A stretch of DNA of 64,000 nt from CAZSWR01 sp964610885 (GCA_964610885.1 CAZSWR010000004.1:1-64000); one strand, 5' to 3'; numbered from the stretch's first letter, positions 36,330 to 45,370 are shown. Notes: generated by a model not told the origin, from the letters alone. A program made the numbers and translations.

Positions 36330-37001
36330 ATGAAGCGATTCCTCACTTGCTCCTCGTTGTTAATAGTGCTCTTGGGGCTGGCAGCCCACGCAGCCAGTTT
36401 CGAGGTTGGCATTTTTGGCGGGCCGACGATGCCCAGTAATGAATTTGGCAAAGCTGTCTTCGGCAATGAACAGTTCTTATCCTATGGCTCGACTCCCGTA
36501 GGCTTCCATGCCGGCGCCGAATGCAAAATCCGTTTGGACGAGAGAATCCGTCTGTTCGGCGATATTTCAATTCACAAGATTCCCAATACGAACAATTCTT
36601 ATGTACCGATTAGGCAAAACGGAATTCAAATTGCAGGCGTTGAAGATGCAATTTACACGGTTCCGTACAACGTATCGCAAGTTTTAGTTCCGATCACCGT
36701 TGGCGTCGAGTATTTTTTCCTAAGGTTCGAAAGTTTTGACTTTTTTATCGCACTCGGAGCCAGCGTGAACTATTTTTCGAATGATATCTCTCTTGATAAT
36801 ATTAACAAATGGTACCATGAATTCGTCGAAGACGGCATCCGCATGGGCGCTTCGGGCGGGCTTGGTGCAAATATAAAAATCAGTTCATCGACCGCGATCG
36901 AAATCAAGGGCAAGTACAATTGCTCCAATATTGTGGCTAAAAGCCCCGAAACCACTCGCAATTATTTCACGGTTTCGGCCGGCTTATTGTTTGGAATCTA
37001 A
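36330..37001 (+). CDS. Outer-membrane beta-barrel protein, tandem paralogue 1
   Basis: The 223-residue protein has a signal peptide (to about residue 22) and a small barrel of about eight to ten strands, ending in alternating hydrophobics (NYFTVSAGLLFGI). It begins FEVGIFGGPTMPSNEFG after the signal, close to FDIGIFGGLSTPNDKIP in its downstream neighbour, so the pair arose by duplication. They are 27 bp apart and likely cotranscribed. It probably belongs to the OMP_b-brl superfamily; the role is unknown. Confidence 0.72.
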   Translation: MKRFLTCSSLLIVLLGLAAHAASFEVGIFGGPTMPSNEFGKAVFGNEQFLSYGSTPVGFHAGAECKIRLDERIRLFGDISIHKIPNTNNSYVPIRQNGIQIAGVEDAIYTVPYNVSQVLVPITVGVEYFFLRFESFDFFIALGASVNYFSNDISLDNINKWYHEFVEDGIRMGASGGLGANIKISSSTAIEIKGKYNCSNIVAKSPETTRNYFTVSAGLLFGI

Positions 37002-37028
37002 ATACTTTAATTATAAAAGGGTTGTAAC

Positions 37029-37706
37029 ATGAAAAAAGTTCTAATTATTGTCGCGCTTGCGATTCTTTCAGCCGCGAATGCCTATGCGCTGCCAGGCTTT
37101 GACATCGGTATCTTTGGCGGGCTTTCCACTCCGAACGACAAGATTCCAAACGTTTATACTTTGAAGGACAAAAATGTGGGATCGATGGTATTCGATGGCG
37201 CCATGAGCGGCTTCCATATCGGTGCCAAGGTTCGCATTGGCCTTTCTGACAATCTTTCTTTCGTCGGTAGCCTCGCTTGGCACCATTTGCCCGAAACGCA
37301 AACCTTTTATACGAGTAACCTGCAAACCCAAACATTTGGCTTAAAGAAATTATTCGCTCCTGAAGAAATTCCCGCACTGAATTCAAAGCAGGAGATAATT
37401 CCGTTCACTGTCGGGCTGAACTACAAATTCTTGAATGCGAAAGTAGTCAACGGGTATTTCGTCGGCGATTTGGCGTACAACTATTTCTCGAATAAATTGG
37501 ACGTTCCTGCGGCTGTGGACGCTTTGGTAAGCGCCTCGAAGACTTATGGCCGCGTTGGCGCAGGCCTTGGCGCGGGATTCGATCTGAACCTCGTGGTGAT
37601 GAAAATCGGCCTTGAGGGCAAATACAACTTCACAAACCTTATCGGCAAGGAAGACGGCGAAGACGCCAAGAACTTCTTCTCGCTCTCGCTTTGTTTATAT
37701 CTGTAA
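37029..37706 (+). CDS. Outer-membrane beta-barrel protein, tandem paralogue 2
   Basis: The 225-residue protein has a signal peptide (to about residue 20) and the same barrel layout as the preceding gene. Shared positions include GIFGG near the N-terminus, GFHIGAKVRIGL, IPFTVGLNYKFL, and a C-terminal YNFTNL...FFSLSLCLYL with a hydrophobic end. The ribosome binding site AAAGGG lies 7 bp before the ATG. A perfect terminator follows 26 bp after the stop and closes the two-gene unit. Confidence 0.72.
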   Translation: MKKVLIIVALAILSAANAYALPGFDIGIFGGLSTPNDKIPNVYTLKDKNVGSMVFDGAMSGFHIGAKVRIGLSDNLSFVGSLAWHHLPETQTFYTSNLQTQTFGLKKLFAPEEIPALNSKQEIIPFTVGLNYKFLNAKVVNGYFVGDLAYNYFSNKLDVPAAVDALVSASKTYGRVGAGLGAGFDLNLVVMKIGLEGKYNFTNLIGKEDGEDAKNFFSLSLCLYL

Positions 37707-37732
37707 GCTAAGAATATAATAATATTTCATCA

Positions 37733-37766
37733 GGATAAACGAATTCATTTTCGTTTATCCTTTTTT
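37733..37766 (+). terminator. Terminator after the tandem barrel genes
   Basis: GGATAAACG and CGTTTATCC form a perfect 9-bp stem followed by six T residues. Confidence 0.92.
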
Positions 37767-38140
37767 TATCCTACTCAATGTTTATCAGGTGGCAGATAAT
37801 TATTTAGTGTATCATTTCTATTCTTGCCTATTCGCCATATCTTGCAACAGATTTCCCAGCTGTGTCTGTTTTCGATTACAGATCGCACTATCGAGCGAAC
37901 AATATAGTCAGCATTTTCCATGCAATGTTTATTGATTTTATTGTTTTTGGGATATTTTTATTTTCCATTAAAATATTTGTAATATTCAAACGAAAATATT
38001 AATTATTGAATCATTGATAATTAATATTCACTATCTCTACCAAATAATAAACTTTTACAACGAATTATTATGGTAATATTGCATTGGCAAATCATGGCCA
38101 ATGTGATTTAAATAATATTTAACTTATTTAAGGAGTAGTT
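37767..38140. other. Very AT-rich leader region before the orphan gene
   Basis: About 370 bp with poly-A/T tracts and no ORF. It must hold the promoter of the next gene, whose AAGGAG ribosome binding site is at about 38129-38134. No exact TAnnTTTG motif was found. Confidence 0.4.
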
Positions 38141-38575
38141 ATGAAATGCGAAGCATTTGACCAAGACATTGAAAACACCTTTAGCCAGTATGGAAAGTTA
38201 GGTGTGAAAGTTGATTTGCTTATGGCACGCGACAGACCTTCTGTAACACCACCGTACGATTGGATTGATGTGATGGTCGAAACGGCACCTGTTATCGCGC
38301 AACCATCTCCGCAAGCGGACACATGGCACTATGGAGGTCTAATTTCAAAGACAACTTCACCTGTCCCTCTTGGAATTAGAGTAATCAACAAGGATAAGCT
38401 CATTGGGTCTGAGAATGCAGCCAAAAAACTTCCTCCGGGATTTGATTTGCAAACTGCTAATTGCGAACTGAGCTGGCACGTAAATAATACGGATAAAGAA
38501 CCGACATATTCATTCTACCACGATAAGGCTCATCATTCAATCGGAGCCTACACTGGTACAATTATCAAAGAATAA
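38141..38575 (+). CDS. Orphan 144-residue protein of unknown function
   Basis: The predicted protein is soluble, with no signal peptide or membrane helix, and starts MKCEAFDQDIENTFSQYGKL. It contains TPPYDWIDVMVE, a WHYGGLISKTT segment and a His/Tyr-rich C-terminal part (YSFYHDKAHHSIGAYTG). I recognise no family. Support for it being real comes from a good AAGGAG site 7 bp upstream of the ATG, a perfect terminator 30 bp after the stop and sensible codon use. It sits alone between long AT-rich stretches. Confidence 0.72.
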   Translation: MKCEAFDQDIENTFSQYGKLGVKVDLLMARDRPSVTPPYDWIDVMVETAPVIAQPSPQADTWHYGGLISKTTSPVPLGIRVINKDKLIGSENAAKKLPPGFDLQTANCELSWHVNNTDKEPTYSFYHDKAHHSIGAYTGTIIKE

Positions 38576-38605
38576 TTTCATTTCTATGTTTGTGTATCCA
38601 TATTT

Positions 38606-38638
38606 GCCTCTTGAAGAATTTTCTTCAGGAGGCTTTTT
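38606..38638 (+). terminator. Terminator of the orphan gene
   Basis: GCCTCTTGAAGAA and TTCTTCAGGAGGC form a 13-position stem with one mismatch around a 2-nt loop, followed by five T residues. Confidence 0.92.
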
Positions 38639-38760
38639 ATTGATTACATGATGACAAAATATTATTTTATATTATCTGTTCTATGCAGAATTTTGGTACA
38701 ATAAAATATTCACACATAAATTATTTTGAATAATTCTCTCTTGAGCTAATCGAAAAGACA

Positions 38761-38853
38761 AACACAGCCTGCCCATTATTCAAATGGGTGGGCTGTGTTA
38801 TATGCAAGCACATATAAAAAAAGGCAGCATACATTAAGTTGCTGCCTTTTTTG
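38761..38853. terminator. Two adjacent hairpins ending the aspartase-fusion gene
   Basis: Hairpin 1 (38761-38799) pairs AACACAGCC...GCCCATT with AATGGG...GGGCTGTGTT. Hairpin 2 (38815-38853) pairs AAAAAAGGCAGCA with TGCTGCCTTTTTT and has T-runs on both strands. They lie 20-110 bp past the minus-strand stop at 38873, so the second serves as its terminator and the first as a backup. Confidence 0.88.
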
Positions 38854-38872
38854 AATTGTCTACGATGATTGT

Positions 38873-40741
38873 TTAGCGGTTGAAGCTCGGCATTATCATG
38901 TTCTCGGGCAACAACAACCAATCGAGTTTCTCTTTGGTGAGGTATTTTTTCTTCAATACCAATTCATATATGCTTGCATTGGTTTCGAGCGCTTCCTTGG
39001 CGAGCAATGTACATTTTTCGTAGCCAAGGACGGGATTGAGTGCAGTAACCAAGCCGATACTGTTCTCGACCAATTCGCGGCAGCGTTTTTCGTTGGCGGT
39101 GATGCCATCGATGCAGCGATATTTAAGCGTTTGCATACCGTTTTTGAGCATTTCCATGGATTCCAAGATGCTTTGGGCAATCACTGGTTCCATAACGTTC
39201 AATTCGAGCTGGCCGGCTTCGGCTGCGAGAGTAACCGTCAGGTCGTTACCGATAACTTTGAAAGCGATTTGATTCACTACTTCGGGGATGACAGGGTTCA
39301 CCTTGCCGGGCATGATCGACGAACCGGGTTGCATTGGCGGCAGGTTGATTTCGCCCAAACCGGTACGCGGGCCGGAGCTGAGCAAGCGCAAATCGTTGCA
39401 GATTTTCGACAGCTTGACGGCCAAGCGCTTCACTGCCGAAGAGAAGATAACGAAAGCACCGGTGTCTTGGGTGGCTTCGACCAGGTTGGAGGCCAAGCGA
39501 ACAGGCAGCCCGGTGATTTCCCACAGATGGTTCACGCAGCGGGCGCTATAGCGCGGGTCGGCATTGATACCGGTTCCGATTGCGGTTCCGCCCATATTCA
39601 CCTCGAGGAAGAGGCGCGAGTTTTGCTCGAGGCGTTGGATTTCCTCTTCGAGCGTTACGGCGTATGCTTCGAAAGCCTGGCCCAAGGTCATTGGCACGGC
39701 GTCTTGGAGCTGTGTGCGGCCCATTTTGATAATGTGCGAGAACTCGTTGGCTTTTGTGCGGAACGAAGCAATGAGTTCGGTCAGGATGGAAATAACTTTT
39801 TGGTTCGAATAGACGAGGCCGATTTTGAGTGCGGTCGGATAGGCATCGTTCGTCGATTGCGAAAGGTTCACGTGGTTGTTCGGGTGGCAGAATTCATATT
39901 CGCCGCGGTTGTGCCCGAGGATTTCGAGCGCGCGGTTGGCGATGACTTCGTTTGCGTTCATGTTCGTCGATGTCCCGGCGCCGCCTTGGATCATATCGAC
40001 TACAAAGTGAGTGTGCCATTTGCCGTTAATGATTTCGTCGCAAGCCTGAACGATTGCGTTCGTAACGTCGGGTTGGAGAAGTCCGAGATCGAAGTTTGCC
40101 TTTGCGGCAGCTTTTTTAACTTGGGCTAGGGCAACTATCAGGTCGGGATAGTGGTTAATCGACACGCCCGAGATATTGAAGTTTTCCAATCCGCGGAGGG
40201 TTTGGACGCCGTAGTAGTATTCGTTCGGCACGTCGCGTTCGCCCAAGAGGTCGTGTTCGCGGCGCACACCGCCCGAAAGGTATTGCACGGCTGCATCAAC
40301 CACTTGGTTGGTGGTGTTGCGCATGCGGCGGGAGATGACGTGGGAGATCCGCGAAAGGATTTTCATACCGACTTCGGGGTGGTCCTTCATTGCGGCTTTG
40401 AAATTGTCACGGTTGATGATATAGATAACAGATTCCTCGAGCACTCGGCCGGAAGTGGAGTGCGGATATTCGTCGAGCAAAGCGCCTTCGCCCATGAAAT
40501 CATTTTTTGTGAAGAATCCGATTCTTTTTTCTTGCTCGAACGGCGTGAGCAGGAAAAGCTCGACCGAGCCGCTCATAATCAGATAGAGACTGGTGCGGGG
40601 CGAGTTCTGCTGGAAGAGTATGGTATCCTTTTTATATACTTTTTTTTCTAAGTATTCAGCGAATAGAACCAATTCTTTCGAATCAAGGTCTTTGAAGAGT
40701 TCGATCTCTTTCAGAAAAGCTTCTGTCTTTGCCTTGTCCAT
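38873..40741 (-). CDS. Aspartate ammonia-lyase fused to a cNMP-binding-like domain
   Basis: The 622-residue protein is a fusion. Residues about 10-140 form a Crp-like cyclic-nucleotide-binding beta-roll (LYLIMSGSVELFLL, NDFMGEGALLDEYPHSTSGRV). Residues about 155-620 are a full aspartase of the fumarase/aspartase superfamily, which interconverts aspartate with fumarate and ammonia. It starts HDLLGERDVPNEYYYGVQTLRG and carries the catalytic-loop signature GSSIMPGKVNPVIPEVVNQ. In the ligand loop the usual PRxAT is PHSTS, so phosphate contact may be altered and the ligand could differ from cAMP. No second reading frame or frameshift separates the two parts. Confidence 0.88.
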   Translation of the reverse strand: MDKAKTEAFLKEIELFKDLDSKELVLFAEYLEKKVYKKDTILFQQNSPRTSLYLIMSGSVELFLLTPFEQEKRIGFFTKNDFMGEGALLDEYPHSTSGRVLEESVIYIINRDNFKAAMKDHPEVGMKILSRISHVISRRMRNTTNQVVDAAVQYLSGGVRREHDLLGERDVPNEYYYGVQTLRGLENFNISGVSINHYPDLIVALAQVKKAAAKANFDLGLLQPDVTNAIVQACDEIINGKWHTHFVVDMIQGGAGTSTNMNANEVIANRALEILGHNRGEYEFCHPNNHVNLSQSTNDAYPTALKIGLVYSNQKVISILTELIASFRTKANEFSHIIKMGRTQLQDAVPMTLGQAFEAYAVTLEEEIQRLEQNSRLFLEVNMGGTAIGTGINADPRYSARCVNHLWEITGLPVRLASNLVEATQDTGAFVIFSSAVKRLAVKLSKICNDLRLLSSGPRTGLGEINLPPMQPGSSIMPGKVNPVIPEVVNQIAFKVIGNDLTVTLAAEAGQLELNVMEPVIAQSILESMEMLKNGMQTLKYRCIDGITANEKRCRELVENSIGLVTALNPVLGYEKCTLLAKEALETNASIYELVLKKKYLTKEKLDWLLLPENMIMPSFNR

Positions 40742-40862
40742 ATTTTTACCTCATTATTTTTGATCATTGTATCTAACACACGCGCGGATGCACTTGAAGG
40801 GCAACCGCATAGTTAATTTTCCTATAGACGTATTTGTCCGTATCGCATTTTCTATCAAGCAA

Positions 40863-41594
40863 TTAGAATTTTCGTTCGATGAATTGCGGAATCACCGAGT
40901 TCCATGTATTATAGTTGTGGCCCCATTCCGGCCCCCAGATGTCCACCTGGTGCGGAATCCCTTTCGAGGAAAGAATGCCGCCAAGGTGCAAGGCGTTGTG
41001 CGGGTGCTCGCCCTCGCCCGTGCCGGAAACCACGTAGATATGGTGCTTGCTCAGCAGGAACGAAAGCCAATAATTGTCGTTAAGATTGGGCAAGTAATGT
41101 ATCGGTGAATTGAAATAGCAATTATTGTCGAAATAGCCTTTCGTGAAATGCTCTATATTGTACGTTCCGCTGGTTGCAATCATTCCGTAGAACACGTCGG
41201 GGCGCCTGAAGAAACTGTTCGCGGCGTGGTATGCGCCGAGCGCAGCGCCGCAAGTGATAATCGGTACGGGGCAACCGCAATCTCCGAAAATAAACGGAAC
41301 CACCTCTTCGACCAAGTAATTATTATATTGCAAATGGCGGAGGGACTTCTCTTCGGGGCTGATGTCGTCGGAAAGCCACGATTGGAAATTAACACTCGGC
41401 ACGCAAAACACTTTGCATTTGCCGCGGTCGATCATCGGGGTGAGCGCCTCGATAAGCCCATTCTTTTCGTTTTCTTCGGGGTCGTCTGTGGTCGATGGGA
41501 ATAAAAGAATCGCTAAGCCGTAAATGCCATAAGTGAGTATGTCCATGTCCTGACCCAAATTGGTGCTTTTCCATTGAATTCTCTCATGTTTCAT
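40863..41594 (-). CDS. Esterase-D-like protein lacking the nucleophile serine
   Basis: The 243-residue alpha/beta-hydrolase-fold protein resembles the putative esterase (esterase D) family. The nucleophile elbow, normally GxSxGG, reads ITCGAALGAYHA at about 115, with Ala in place of Ser. A later acid/His region (GPEWGHNYNTWNSVIP, about 225) keeps a histidine. The flanks (PSVNFQSWLSDD, GYFDNNCYFNSPIHYLPNL) fit a full-length member. If the alignment is right, the protein is not a standard serine hydrolase. It is a single gene on the minus strand. Confidence 0.72.
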   Translation of the reverse strand: MKHERIQWKSTNLGQDMDILTYGIYGLAILLFPSTTDDPEENEKNGLIEALTPMIDRGKCKVFCVPSVNFQSWLSDDISPEEKSLRHLQYNNYLVEEVVPFIFGDCGCPVPIITCGAALGAYHAANSFFRRPDVFYGMIATSGTYNIEHFTKGYFDNNCYFNSPIHYLPNLNDNYWLSFLLSKHHIYVVSGTGEGEHPHNALHLGGILSSKGIPHQVDIWGPEWGHNYNTWNSVIPQFIERKF

Positions 41595-41775
41595 ATTCGC
41601 CCCAAGAAATCGTTAAAAACTTATTTCAAAATAGCATCTACGTACAAGATTAAAATTAGTTCAAAATTATTTTAAAACCAAATTCTTATTCGCATTGTGG
41701 CCTGTGTGAATCAATGCTTTTTCGCAAAAGTTCGTTCCGAGCCGAACGAATGTTGGTTCTATAACATTTTGTGTG
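41595..41775. other. Gene-free AT-rich stretch before repeat C
   Basis: This is the promoter side of the esterase-like gene. No ORF, tRNA or clear consensus promoter was found. Confidence 0.35.
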
Positions 41776-42005
41776 GGTACTGTAACATATGCCATTTAGA
41801 GTGAGTAGTTAAAATCAAAATGATATTTTACCGCGTAGCGGTTGTTGTATTGTAGAATATTTTTTAAATTTTTAGACTCATTTCGCGTAGCGAATGTTTT
41901 ATATGATTGGTTGATTCATGCGAAGTATTAGACAACAACCGCTACGCGGTATAACTTTCAAGTGGGAATCAACTGCTACAATACAGCAACCGCTCACGCG
42001 GTAAA
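41776..42005. repeat. Palindromic element family C, copy 2
   Basis: Units in order: a left end similar to copy 3 (TACTGTAACATATGCCATTTAGAGTG), TACCGCGTAGCGGTTG at 41829-41844, TTTCGCGTAGCGAATGTT at 41881-41898, AACCGCTACGCGGTA at 41937-41951, and CAACCGCTCACGCGGTA near 41987-42003 (one base inserted). The outer units are inverted relative to each other, and there is no ORF. Confidence 0.78.
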
Positions 42006-42085
42006 AAAAATAATTCTGAAACAAATTTGCTCGGCAACTCGTATAATCAAGCAAGTAAATTGTTGAAATAATTCCCTACAAACAG

Positions 42086-42505
42086 ATGAAAAACCAAGAT
42101 ATTATCGACTTCACGAATGCCAATCCGATTTGCTATTTGGCCACCGCCGACGGCAACCAACCGCGAGTCCGAGCAATGGGCTTCTGGTTCGCCGACGAAA
42201 CCGGATTCTATTTCCAAACCGGATCAATTAAAAAACTCGTTACCGAACTTCAAACCAATCCCAAAGCGGAGGCATGTTTCTACAACAACTCGAACGGGGG
42301 CAGAATGCTGCGCATCGAGGGCGAAATGGAATTCCTCGAAGACCACGAGCTGAAAGCAAAAGCTATCAAAGACAGACCCTTCCTGCTCCAATTCGGACTG
42401 ACGGCCGAAAGCCCCGAACTGATCATTTTCCGCTTAGCCCACGGCAAGGCCCATTTCTGGACAATGGCAGACAACCGAGGCCCGAAGAATTATATTGAGT
42501 TTTAG
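42086..42505 (+). CDS. Pyridoxamine-5'-phosphate-oxidase-fold flavoprotein
   Basis: The 139-residue split-barrel protein has ICYLATADGNQPRVRAMGFWF near the start, the typical FMN- or F420-binding layout of the PNPOx-like superfamily, and GRMLRIEGEMEFLED in the middle. Most short members reduce small molecules or bind flavin without a known role; general-stress-type proteins have the same shape. It lies between repeat copy 2 and the TPP riboswitch and is probably monocistronic. Confidence 0.82.
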   Translation: MKNQDIIDFTNANPICYLATADGNQPRVRAMGFWFADETGFYFQTGSIKKLVTELQTNPKAEACFYNNSNGGRMLRIEGEMEFLEDHELKAKAIKDRPFLLQFGLTAESPELIIFRLAHGKAHFWTMADNRGPKNYIEF

Positions 42506-42628
42506 GAATATTCTGATTATAAAATTGGAATGTAGAATTGTCGGGGTTCAATGTTTTGTAGGGGTTCAAAATTTTGAACCCTTACATTAATTTTGCAAAT
42601 TAAAAAATATTCACTAATTTTGTGGCAG

Positions 42629-42716
42629 TCCGTTGGAGGTGTTCCGGCGAAATAGCCGGGGCTGAGATGAAACTCCTCGAACCTGATCCGGATAATACCG
42701 GCGTAGGAAACACGGA
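42629..42716 (+). promoter_or_regulatory. TPP riboswitch (THI element)
   Basis: The sequence contains the conserved TPP core: GGAGGTGTTCC, GGGGCTGAGATGA, the pyrophosphate-sensor strand GAACCTGATCCGGATAATACCGGCGTAGGAAA, and a P1 closing stem TCCGT/ACGGA. Thiamine pyrophosphate binding should repress the gene downstream, whose start is 110 bp away. The intervening leader can hold the expression platform. Confidence 0.95.
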
Positions 42717-42826
42717 GCAATTAATGCTTTTGGCGCCCTGCCCACTATATTGATTCTAACCAGATCAGTTCGTCCGACAACGGGAAAATTAATCGTTATG
42801 TTAAATTTTCCTTGGTGGATGTACAA

Positions 42827-45220
42827 ATGTACTACAAAAAACTTCTTTCACGCATCGCTATCGCGGCCGCAATTGCCTCGCCCGCCCTGGCGAAGCAACC
42901 CACGCAAATCGACACAAACCGTGTCGTCGTGGCTCCCAGCATCAACGTTACCACGAACCGCGCAACGCAAGGCATCTCCCCTGTCCCCTTCTCGGACATG
43001 AACGCGCAGGAGATTAAATTCAACTACACAGTGCAGGACGTCCCCGCGCTAATTTCGGAAATGCCGTCCGTGGTGTTCTATTCGCAAAATGGCAACAATA
43101 CCGGATACTCGAACCTGACACTGCGCGGCTTCGACCAGCGCCGCATCGCCGTGATGATCAACGGTATCCCGCAAAACGACCCCGAAGACCACAACGTCTA
43201 TTGGGTGGACTTCCCGGACATCACGTCCAGCTTGGACAATATCCAGGTGCAGCGCGGAGCCGGCATGGCCAACTATGGCTCGGCAGCGATTGGCGGCAGC
43301 GTGAACCTGACCACCTCGAACTTCGTCAACAAGCGCGGGTTCACCGCCATGACCGGCGTCGGAGTCCAGGAATTCGGGTACTCGGATCTCATGCAAGCCA
43401 CCACCGGCAAATTCTCGCTCGAGGCGTCCAGCGGCCTGATTAACGACCACGCTTTCTATGGCCGCCTCTCCAAGATCACGACCAACGGCTACAGAGACCG
43501 CTCCGGCAGCACTCTGTACAGCTTCTTCCTCAGCGCTGTCCGATTCGACAAGAACTTCTCCACGCAGATCAACGTCTTCGGCGGCCCGATCACCGATGAA
43601 TTGTGCTACACCGGCCTGCCGAAGTCATACATCGGCTCCACCGAACTCCGCCGCAAGAATCTGTCGTACTTCGCATACGATTCGACCGGCAAGAACGTCG
43701 TTTGGCCGAGCGAGCGCAGGCCACAGGAAAAGGAAGGCTTCTACCAACCGCACTACGAAATATTGAACAACTGGCAAATCTCCGACAATTTGGAGCTGAA
43801 AAGCGCCCTGTTCTATTACTCCGGCGAAGGTTATTACGACAACGACATTTCTTGGCTGTCGGCAAAATTCCTATTCACTAAAGAATTCGGCTGGGACTCG
43901 CCGCAAGGCCCAGTGAACGGCATTTACCGCGCAACAGTCGAGAACAGCCACGGCGGATGGATTCCCCGGCTTATTTGGAAAAACTTGGCAGGAGAAACCG
44001 TCATCGGTGCCGAAATCCGCTCGCACCGGTCGAAGCACTATGGCCAGCTGACCTATTCGGAGAATTATCCAGCCGGTTACGATCCCGATTTCAAGATTTA
44101 TTACTACGAAGGCGGGAAAGACGTGCTGTCGGGATTCCTGCGCCATCGCGCCGAATTCGGAAAATTGGCTCTGAGCGCAGAAGCGCAATTGGTCAACAAT
44201 ACGTACCTGATCCAAAACGAGAAACATGGCACTCAATACACGAAATATGCCGTTGGGATTGGAGATTCCGTGGGCAATGGCGGCAAAATCTTCAGCTACG
44301 ATTACTTTTTCTTCAACCCGCGGCTCGGCGCCACCTACAAATTGGACGACAAAACCACGGTTTACTCCCAGATCGCCTACACGTCTCGCGAACCGAGGCT
44401 GCGCCAGCTCTATGCCGCCGAGGATGCCATCTTTGGAATGAAAGATACCTGCACGGCCATGCCTTCGTTTGAATACAAAAATGGCGTGAAGGGCATTTAC
44501 GACTTCTCGAAACCGCTACTGAAACCCGAGAAAATGCTCAATTTTGAATTGGGCGCGAACTATACGGATTCACGTTTCCAATTTGGCGTCAATGCCTACT
44601 ATATGGATTACCGCGACGAACTCGTTAAAAGCGGAATGGTGGACTACTACGGCAATCCAATCGAAGGCAACGCTCCGAAATCGCTGCACGCCGGCGTGGA
44701 ATTGCAAGGCTCGGCAAATATTTACACGAAAGGCACGACCAGCGTTTTCTTCGCCGCGAACGCCACTATCTCGCACAATAGAATAGTTGATTACAAATAC
44801 CAGCTGGGCGATGGCGTTGTGGTTTCCTTGGACGACAACCCTGTCGCAGGCTTCCCCGACTTCATGGCGAACCTGAGGCTAACGGCGAACTTCGACCAAC
44901 TCCGCGTTTCGCTCTTCGGCAAATACACAGGCGAGAGCCGCACAGACAATTTCGGAGACATGCTCACGAACAACCAAACGCTTAAATCATTCTTGATCGC
45001 CAACGACAATTACTATGCCGACAACAAATTGGACGCCGCTTTCGTAATGAATGCCGATGTTTCGTACACACTCACGAACGCATTCACCTTCGAGCGCATC
45101 CGTTTCTTCGCCCAAGCGAATAACATCTTCAACAAGCTCTACGCAGCCGGCGGCGAGGGCAAGGAGTTCTTCGTGGCCGCCGAACGAAACTACTTCTTCG
45201 GCATCGAGGTAGGATTCTGA
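42827..45220 (+). CDS. TonB-dependent receptor, probable thiamine or precursor uptake
   Basis: The 797-residue outer-membrane receptor has a signal peptide (to about residue 22), then a plug domain (about 50-165: LISEMPSVVFYSQNG, LTLRGFDQRRIAVMINGIPQND, RGAGMANYGSAAIGGSVNL). A 22-strand barrel ends NYFFGIEVGF with a terminal Phe. The TPP riboswitch upstream makes thiamine, its phosphates or a precursor the likely cargo. TPP-regulated TonB receptors (OMR1-type) are known from Bacteroidota. The ATG at 42827 is preferred over a TTG at 42812. A strong terminator follows. No inner-membrane thiamine transporter is adjacent. Confidence 0.9.
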   Translation: MYYKKLLSRIAIAAAIASPALAKQPTQIDTNRVVVAPSINVTTNRATQGISPVPFSDMNAQEIKFNYTVQDVPALISEMPSVVFYSQNGNNTGYSNLTLRGFDQRRIAVMINGIPQNDPEDHNVYWVDFPDITSSLDNIQVQRGAGMANYGSAAIGGSVNLTTSNFVNKRGFTAMTGVGVQEFGYSDLMQATTGKFSLEASSGLINDHAFYGRLSKITTNGYRDRSGSTLYSFFLSAVRFDKNFSTQINVFGGPITDELCYTGLPKSYIGSTELRRKNLSYFAYDSTGKNVVWPSERRPQEKEGFYQPHYEILNNWQISDNLELKSALFYYSGEGYYDNDISWLSAKFLFTKEFGWDSPQGPVNGIYRATVENSHGGWIPRLIWKNLAGETVIGAEIRSHRSKHYGQLTYSENYPAGYDPDFKIYYYEGGKDVLSGFLRHRAEFGKLALSAEAQLVNNTYLIQNEKHGTQYTKYAVGIGDSVGNGGKIFSYDYFFFNPRLGATYKLDDKTTVYSQIAYTSREPRLRQLYAAEDAIFGMKDTCTAMPSFEYKNGVKGIYDFSKPLLKPEKMLNFELGANYTDSRFQFGVNAYYMDYRDELVKSGMVDYYGNPIEGNAPKSLHAGVELQGSANIYTKGTTSVFFAANATISHNRIVDYKYQLGDGVVVSLDDNPVAGFPDFMANLRLTANFDQLRVSLFGKYTGESRTDNFGDMLTNNQTLKSFLIANDNYYADNKLDAAFVMNADVSYTLTNAFTFERIRFFAQANNIFNKLYAAGGEGKEFFVAAERNYFFGIEVGF

Positions 45221-45237
45221 GTTTTTCTAAAGAACAA

Positions 45238-45277
45238 CATCCTCGCCCAAACACAACTAATGGGTTTGGCGAGGATG
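45238..45277. terminator. Bidirectional hairpin between convergent genes
   Basis: CATCCTCGCC and GGCGAGGATG, extended by AAAC/GTTT, form a stem of about 14 bp between the rightward receptor and the leftward PP2C-TonB gene. No long T-run follows either side. Confidence 0.75.
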
Positions 45278-45370
45278 ATAATTATCGCAACTTGCAATCC
45301 GTGAAGCCCCAAAAGACATAAAAAAACTAATGGTTGGAACCTGGCTAATTATCCCCACAAAGGATTATTA

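Noticed and set aside
39131..40129. 332-codon plus-strand frame opposite the aspartase fusion
   Set aside because: It is antisense to a fully conserved enzyme; its protein has no family features.
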